From Bacteroidales bacterium (GTDB taxonomy: Bacteria; Bacteroidota; Bacteroidia; Bacteroidales; UBA932), in the NCBI GenBank assembly GCA_016281015.1, contig JAEEHS010000038.1, positions 1 to 53,678 on the forward strand: DNA of 53,678 bases, given 5' to 3'. A model generated the notes under the pieces. That model saw only the letters and a list, made by a program, of their open reading frames with translations. It ran no database searches and was not told the origin of the DNA. This document shows positions 49,453 through 53,678 of the stretch, piece by piece (the stretch's first letter is position 1; each line of letters starts with the position of its first letter). The position numbers and the translations under genes were made by a program.

Positions 49453-50394
49453 CTAGCGTTCTGCACGCATGGGATTGGTGAGAAAATCTTCGTAAGCGAG
49501 CGCGATGCCTTCCTCCAGCTCCGTCTTGTAGGTCCATCCCAGGGCGCGGGCCTTGGACACATCCAGGAGTTTACGGGGCGTTCCGTTGGGGCGGGACGTA
49601 TCCCAGACAATCCTGCCCCGATAGCCGACCACCTTGGCGACGAGTTCCGTCAATGCCTTGATGCTGAGTTCCTTCCCCGTACCCGCATTTACGGTTTCGT
49701 TCCCGCTGTAATGGTTCATCAAAAAGACACAGAGGTTTGCCAGATCGTCCACATAGAGGAACTCCCTCAGCGGGGAGCCGTCGCCCCAGCAGGTCACCTG
49801 TTCCGCTCCGGAGAGCTTCGCCTCATGGAAGCGGCGGATCAGGGCCGGAAGGACATGGCTGTGCTCGGGATGATAGTTGTCATTGGGACCGTAGAGGTTC
49901 GTCGGCATGACACTGATATAATCCGTGCCATACTGCCGGTTCAGGAATTCACAGTATTTGAGGCCGCTGATCTTGGCCAGGGCATAGGCCTCATTGGTCT
50001 TCTCCAGGGCGCCGGTCAGCAGGCAGTCCTCTTTCATCGGCTGCGGGGCCAGGCGCGGATAAATACAGCTGGAGCCCAGGAATTCGAGTTTCCTGCATCC
50101 ATTCTTCCAGGCTGCGTGGATCACATTCATTTCCAGGACCATGTTCTCGTACATGAAATCCGCAAGGGCGCTCTGGTTCGCAACGATGCCCCCCACTTTC
50201 GCTGCCGCCAGGAAAACATACTCGGGTTTCTCGGCGGCAAAAAACGCTTCCACCGGAGCCTGCCGCGTCAGGTCCAGTTCCCGATGGGTCCGGGTGATGA
50301 TATTGTCATAGCCTTGTCGCTTCAGCTCCCGCACGATGGCGCTCCCCACCATTCCACGGTGTCCTGCCACATATATCTTGCTGTGTTTTTCCAT
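49453..50394 (-). CDS. fcl: GDP-L-fucose synthase
   Basis: 313 aa short-chain dehydrogenase/epimerase-reductase making GDP-L-fucose from GDP-4-keto-6-deoxymannose, for fucosylated surface glycans. NADP-binding GHRGMVGSA (11-19); active-site Ser108 and Cys110 in SSCIYP, and the YxxxK pair Tyr137-Lys141. GDP-mannose dehydratase (gmd) is not adjacent. Confidence 0.94.
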   Translation of the reverse strand: MEKHSKIYVAGHRGMVGSAIVRELKRQGYDNIITRTHRELDLTRQAPVEAFFAAEKPEYVFLAAAKVGGIVANQSALADFMYENMVLEMNVIHAAWKNGCRKLEFLGSSCIYPRLAPQPMKEDCLLTGALEKTNEAYALAKISGLKYCEFLNRQYGTDYISVMPTNLYGPNDNYHPEHSHVLPALIRRFHEAKLSGAEQVTCWGDGSPLREFLYVDDLANLCVFLMNHYSGNETVNAGTGKELSIKALTELVAKVVGYRGRIVWDTSRPNGTPRKLLDVSKARALGWTYKTELEEGIALAYEDFLTNPMRAER

Positions 50395-50415
50395 CTTCCA
50401 TTAAAAAAATTTCCA

Positions 50416-50423
50416 CAAAGATA
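50416..50423 (-). promoter_or_regulatory. Predicted -7 box of fcl
   Basis: Minus strand TATCTTTG, 22 nt before the fcl ATG. Confidence 0.5.
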
Positions 50424-50510
50424 CATTTTTTAAGGGAAGAAAACTTCCATCCCTTGAAACATTTCGCCACATTTTTATGTTTCAGGGGGTTCCGTTCCGG
50501 CAGGACGGTT

Positions 50511-50518
50511 TATCTTCG
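50511..50518 (+). promoter_or_regulatory. Predicted -7 box of the DUF4493 lipoprotein gene
   Basis: TATCTTCG, one base off TAnnTTTG, about 38 nt before ATG 50556; it excludes the upstream in-frame ATG at 50454 as start. Confidence 0.45.
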
Positions 50519-50555
50519 CGTCAGACCGGGCAACAAGTGTCCGGAGATAAAAAGA

Positions 50556-51632
50556 ATGCCTATGCGAACCTACTGCTGGATTGCGCTCCTGCCGCTGGTG
50601 TCGGCAGTCGTAGCATGCGAAGACTTCGGCGGGGCCGAAGGAGAGAAAGGGGAATTGAGATGGACCCTGGAAAAAAGCACGGACCTCTTTACCAAGGCCT
50701 CATCGGAAATGCCTGACACCAATGATTTTCTGCTGACAATTTCGGACGCGGGCGGAAGGGTCCTCTACGACGGAACATATGGAGCCTCCCCCCAGGCCCT
50801 TCCGGTCCAGGAGGGAAGTTATCTTGTCTATGTCCGCTGCTGCGACTTCCTCACCCCGGCTTTCGACAGCGCGCAGTACGGGGATCAGCAGCTGGTCGTG
50901 GTCCGCGCAGGAGAGTCGGTCACCGTCCGGCTCCTCTGCACGATGATGAACGCCGGAGTCCGGCTCCGCCGCGGCAGCGATTTTCTGGCGGCCTATCCCG
51001 AGGGGGTGGTCTATCTCAAATCGGACAAAGGGCGGCTGATGTATGCCTACCGGGAGGACAGGATTGCCTATTTCCATCCCGGAGCCGTCTCCGTGACGCT
51101 CTTTAACGAAGGAAAAGAGGAAACGCTCCTGACCCGGACGCTCCTTCCCCAGCAGATTCTGACGCTCTCCCTGAGGGCATCCTCTCCCCAGTCCGGCCAC
51201 TCCGGCATCGAGGTCGCCGTCGACACGACCCGTAACTGGACCTCGGAAGATTATCTGATCGGCGGAAACGGGAACCAGGGTTCGGAGCCTTCCGATGCCT
51301 GCTCCGTGGCGGATGCGCCCCTGCACATCGGGGAAAAGCAGGTATGGTTCTATGGATATATCGTGGGCGGCGACCTGACCGCCGCCGGGAAATCGGTCAA
51401 GACATCCGGAATCACCAAAGAGACACACCTCGCCCTGGCAGCCCGCTCTTCGGTGACGGAAAAGGCAGCGTGCCTCGCCGTAGAACTGCCCAAGGGGGCG
51501 GTGCGGGACGCGCTCAACCTCGTCTCCCACCCCGATTACATCGGCCGGCGGGTCTATGTCCGCGGCGAGGTCGTCGCCTCTTACTTTGGCACCACCGGCC
51601 TCAAAAGCACGTCGGAATATCAATTAAAGTAG
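50556..51632 (+). CDS. DUF4493-like/OB-fold (DUF6359-like) lipoprotein
   Basis: 358 aa. Lipobox VVAC (Cys21) in MPMRTYCWIALLPLVSAVVAC; an ATG two codons on (50562) is equally possible. Residues about 45-230 resemble DUF4493, a beta-sandwich family tied to fimbria-like surface proteins (DTNDFLLTISDAGGRVLYDG; EGSYLVYVRCCDF). Residues about 250-358 resemble the OB-fold domain (VWFYGYIVGGDLTAAGKS ... LKSTSEYQL). Monocistronic on the plus strand, upstream of the OmpA gene. Function unknown. Confidence 0.82.
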   Translation: MPMRTYCWIALLPLVSAVVACEDFGGAEGEKGELRWTLEKSTDLFTKASSEMPDTNDFLLTISDAGGRVLYDGTYGASPQALPVQEGSYLVYVRCCDFLTPAFDSAQYGDQQLVVVRAGESVTVRLLCTMMNAGVRLRRGSDFLAAYPEGVVYLKSDKGRLMYAYREDRIAYFHPGAVSVTLFNEGKEETLLTRTLLPQQILTLSLRASSPQSGHSGIEVAVDTTRNWTSEDYLIGGNGNQGSEPSDACSVADAPLHIGEKQVWFYGYIVGGDLTAAGKSVKTSGITKETHLALAARSSVTEKAACLAVELPKGAVRDALNLVSHPDYIGRRVYVRGEVVASYFGTTGLKSTSEYQLK

Positions 51633-51662
51633 TTGTTTATTTTTAGATTTTACTTAAATTTG
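51632..51662 (+). promoter_or_regulatory. Predicted ompA-family promoter
   Basis: GTTG (51632-51635) - 19 nt - TAAATTTG (51655-51662), with a leader of about 30 nt. Confidence 0.65.
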
Positions 51663-51697
51663 TACGTTTGGATATTTCTATAAACACAATACGACTT

Positions 51698-53497
51698 ATG
51701 AAACGTACACTATTGATTCTTGCCGCTGCCCTGGTGTCCCTGACATCGATGGCGCAGTCCTGGAGTTCCGAATGGGTTCCGAAGCATGAGTTCCACATCG
51801 ATGTCTTCGGCGGCCTGTCTGCCCTGAACTATCAGATTAACAGCAATTTCGCTCCAAATGCGACATATCCCTTGTTTACCGACCGTCTCGGCGGTGGCGC
51901 CGGTCTCGGATACACCCTCCACTTCAATGAGAACTGGGGCCTGACAACGGGTGCCGAGCTCGCTATCTACAGAGGCTCCTTCTCCGCCGCCAACAATCCC
52001 TGGCTCTTTTTTACCAGCTATGAAGGCGCGACAGCCACCACTGTCCAGAAAGAGACCTACATCATGGCGCTGGGCGTAGCCAATATAAAACAAGATCCTG
52101 CGAATAACACCATCGCGTATACCGACGAACTCATCTCCTTGAAGGAAAACCAGACCCTTTATTCGGTCCAGGTTCCCCTGATGGCCCAGTTCATGGCTCC
52201 GCTCAACGAGCAGAAATCCAACCACTTCTACCTCGCTCTGGGTGCCCGTTTCCTTTTCAACATCGCTGGCAACTATGACCGCCGTTTCGAAGGTTACAAG
52301 GGTGCGGCGGATAATGGCCGGGTGCTCTGGAGTTTCGGAGGTATTCCGCTGAGCCGGCTCAACAGTGACCCGAATGACCCGATGACCGGGGGCATCTATT
52401 ATGACGCGAGACAGAATTCGCCCGATGCCAATGGAAAGCAACAGCTGTATGACAGCAAGGACTATGATTTCTTGAACTGGATCTGGGGCATTGACGATGA
52501 CAATTGGGAAAACATCACCGGAACGGCCACCAACGCCGGTACAGGAGTTCCTGGCGGGGCGCCGGAGGACCTGACACTGCCCGGGGTCACCGCCAAGGGC
52601 AAGTTCAAACCCGAATTGTTCAATGTGGCCGGCTCCGCCGAACTCGGCTTCCGCTGGGGGCTCGGCAACGGATGGGGTCTGTATACCGGCTTGTACGTAG
52701 ACTACGGCTTCCTGTCTCCGCTTGCCAAGCCTTCCACCACCTGGATGATCGCCAAGGATACAGAAACCGCTGCAAAAATCGGCTTCTCGGACGGTCCCGT
52801 CATTGCCCATCAGTTTGACCAGGCGGATGTTAAATTCTCTTCTTATGATATGGTCGGAGTCGACCCGAACAACTCCATTGTTACAACCACCATCAAGAAG
52901 ATGGACATCGCGACCAAACTGGCCAGTTTCGGCGCCGGTCTGAAGCTCAAACTCGCCTTCGGCAAGGCCGCTCCGAAAAAGCCGGTCCAGCCGACCATCG
53001 TCTATGTGGACCGCGTCGTACGGGATACCGTCGTGAAGACCAACACCGTGACCGTCCGTGACACCGTCGTGAAGACCAACACCGTCATCGAGAAGGAGAT
53101 CCAGGTTATCCGCGACACCGTCACCATCATCAAGGAGGTCCCGGTGGAGATCAAAAAGACCATGGCGGAGCTGAGCAACACCATGTTCGACTTTGACAAG
53201 TCCGTCATCAAGGAAGTCGCCAAGGGTCCCCTCAACAAGGTCGTCGCCTGGCTGCAGGAGAATCCCGAGGTGAAGGTCGAAATTTCCGGCCACACCGACA
53301 GCAAGGGCTCCGACGAGTACAACCAGCGCCTGTCCGAGGCCCGTGCCAAAGCGGTCTACGAGTACTTCATCGCCCAGGGAGTGGACAAGTTCCGCCTGGC
53401 CTATGCCGGCTACGGCGAGTCCCGCCCGATCGCGACGAACGACACCGAGGAAGGCCGTCAGCAGAACCGCCGCGTGGAACTGAACATCATCCAGTAA
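51698..53497 (+). CDS. OmpA family protein with N-terminal outer-membrane barrel
   Basis: 599 aa. Signal peptide MKRTLLILAAALVSLTSMAQ, a barrel-like region (about 25-400), a linker with repeated RDTVVKTNTV units (442-465 and degenerate copies to about 490), and a C-terminal OmpA peptidoglycan-binding domain with HTDSKGSDEYNQRLSEAR (Asp and Arg that hold diaminopimelate). It links the outer membrane to the cell wall. ATG 51698 is preferred to the TTG further up. An IS3-type element lies 43 nt after the stop. Confidence 0.9.
   Translation: MKRTLLILAAALVSLTSMAQSWSSEWVPKHEFHIDVFGGLSALNYQINSNFAPNATYPLFTDRLGGGAGLGYTLHFNENWGLTTGAELAIYRGSFSAANNPWLFFTSYEGATATTVQKETYIMALGVANIKQDPANNTIAYTDELISLKENQTLYSVQVPLMAQFMAPLNEQKSNHFYLALGARFLFNIAGNYDRRFEGYKGAADNGRVLWSFGGIPLSRLNSDPNDPMTGGIYYDARQNSPDANGKQQLYDSKDYDFLNWIWGIDDDNWENITGTATNAGTGVPGGAPEDLTLPGVTAKGKFKPELFNVAGSAELGFRWGLGNGWGLYTGLYVDYGFLSPLAKPSTTWMIAKDTETAAKIGFSDGPVIAHQFDQADVKFSSYDMVGVDPNNSIVTTTIKKMDIATKLASFGAGLKLKLAFGKAAPKKPVQPTIVYVDRVVRDTVVKTNTVTVRDTVVKTNTVIEKEIQVIRDTVTIIKEVPVEIKKTMAELSNTMFDFDKSVIKEVAKGPLNKVVAWLQENPEVKVEISGHTDSKGSDEYNQRLSEARAKAVYEYFIAQGVDKFRLAYAGYGESRPIATNDTEEGRQQNRRVELNIIQ
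53021..53092 (+). repeat. 36-bp tandem repeat, two copies, in the OmpA-family linker
   Basis: Units 53021-53056 and 53057-53092 each encode RDTVVKTNTV plus two variable residues; a degenerate third RDTV follows. In phase with the reading frame. Confidence 0.85.
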
Positions 53498-53540
53498 GCG
53501 CGGGGCGATTCTTCCCGACAACAAGAGGGTGGCCATTTGA

Positions 53541-53678
53541 TGTGACCCCCAAAAGTTGGACGGTTTAACATTATTTAAGAAGCCTTCGATTGGAATAGAG
53601 CTCGGTATTGAACCGGGCTCTTTCCTTTTAGCCTCAATTTGATTCTATCGTTATTGTAGTACCGGATGTATTTCCGGA
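53541..53678. mobile_element. IS3-family (IS150-like) insertion sequence, right-truncated by window edge
   Basis: A terminal inverted-repeat-like end, TGTGACCCCCAAAAGTTGGAC (given here as 53541-53561), matches the TGnnCTGnCCCCAAAAGTTGGAC type of IS150-group ends. It is followed inward by the end of a transposase gene on the minus strand. Confidence 0.82.
53575..53678 (-). CDS. IS3-family transposase OrfB, C-terminal fragment
   Basis: On the minus strand the frame runs to a TAA at 53575-53577. The readable end is KYIRYYNNDRIKLRLKGKSP followed by VQYRALFQSKAS, the typical C-terminus of IS3-family DDE integrase-core proteins. The rest of the gene is beyond the window. Confidence 0.88.
   Translation of the reverse strand, partial: RKYIRYYNNDRIKLRLKGKSPVQYRALFQSKAS

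Noticed and set aside
51710..53536. 608-codon open frame opposite the OmpA-family gene
   Set aside because: Antisense shadow with repetitive Val/Gly/Asp composition; OmpA domain is on the plus strand.

Overview
The window is a dense, GC-rich (by eye near 58-60%) chromosomal segment of a member of the Bacteroidota, most likely an uncultured gut- or rumen-type Bacteroidales. The sequence evidence is a recurring TTTG/CTTG - 19-20 nt - TAnnTTTG promoter architecture, near absence of Shine-Dalgarno sites, Bacteroidota-style gene sets (nusB-yajC-ybbR-coaE, the PUR-family small protein, a long NusB, a patatin-Omp85 fusion, many outer-membrane barrels with N-terminal MKK/MKR signal peptides ending in AQ), and an IS3-family insertion at the right edge. 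Most of the window is core chromosome; genes are separated by very short gaps or ATGA overlaps, and no gap over 300 bases lacks a feature. || Layout. 1-4.9 kb: the 3' part of a GH31 glycosidase, a GH3 glycosidase, and a convergent GntR-type regulator with a sugar-binding-protein-like effector domain, a small glycan-use locus. 4.9-11.4 kb: a 2-hydroxyacid dehydrogenase and an orphan gene read divergently from overlapping promoters; then a leftward rlmN - patatin/Omp85 - recX operon divergent from recA. 11.4-15.3 kb: a small lipoprotein, a DUF486 membrane protein, an odd PH-like/poly-Ala/membrane protein, a single-pass protein and an S9 peptidase. 15.4-22.8 kb: tRNA-Val, then a leftward stretch with tig-clpP-clpX (chaperone and protease) and gyrB-pgpH (topoisomerase and cyclic-di-AMP hydrolase). 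22.9-27.4 kb: a large TPR protein and a plug-less outer-membrane barrel. 27.5-28.9 kb: ftsE and nth. 28.9-32.8 kb: a small barrel, a THUMP-like methyltransferase carrying an in-frame palindromic insertion, phosphoglucomutase and tRNA-Ala. 32.8-37.5 kb: a leftward nusB-yajC-ybbR-coaE-dsbD operon. 37.6-44.7 kb: PUR-family protein, mtaD-punA (purine salvage), coiled-coil protein-zapA, a strong 6S-RNA candidate, RNase Y and a Kef-type antiporter. 44.6-50.4 kb (leftward): 5'-nucleotidase lipoprotein, glutamine synthetase, tRNA-Gly, ffh and GDP-fucose synthase. 50.5 kb to the end: a DUF4493/OB-fold lipoprotein, an OmpA-family protein and the end of an IS3-family element. || The genes with most to examine are: (i) a 122-bp palindromic element (30569-30690) that adds about 41 residues inside a methyltransferase just before its SAM-binding motif, (ii) the 6S-like RNA at 40696-40856 between zapA and rny, (iii) the TPR/plug-less barrel pair, and (iv) the PH-like/poly-Ala/membrane protein. 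No defence system, CRISPR array, prophage or secondary-metabolite cluster is visible. Family and function calls are from reading motifs only; no database search was possible.
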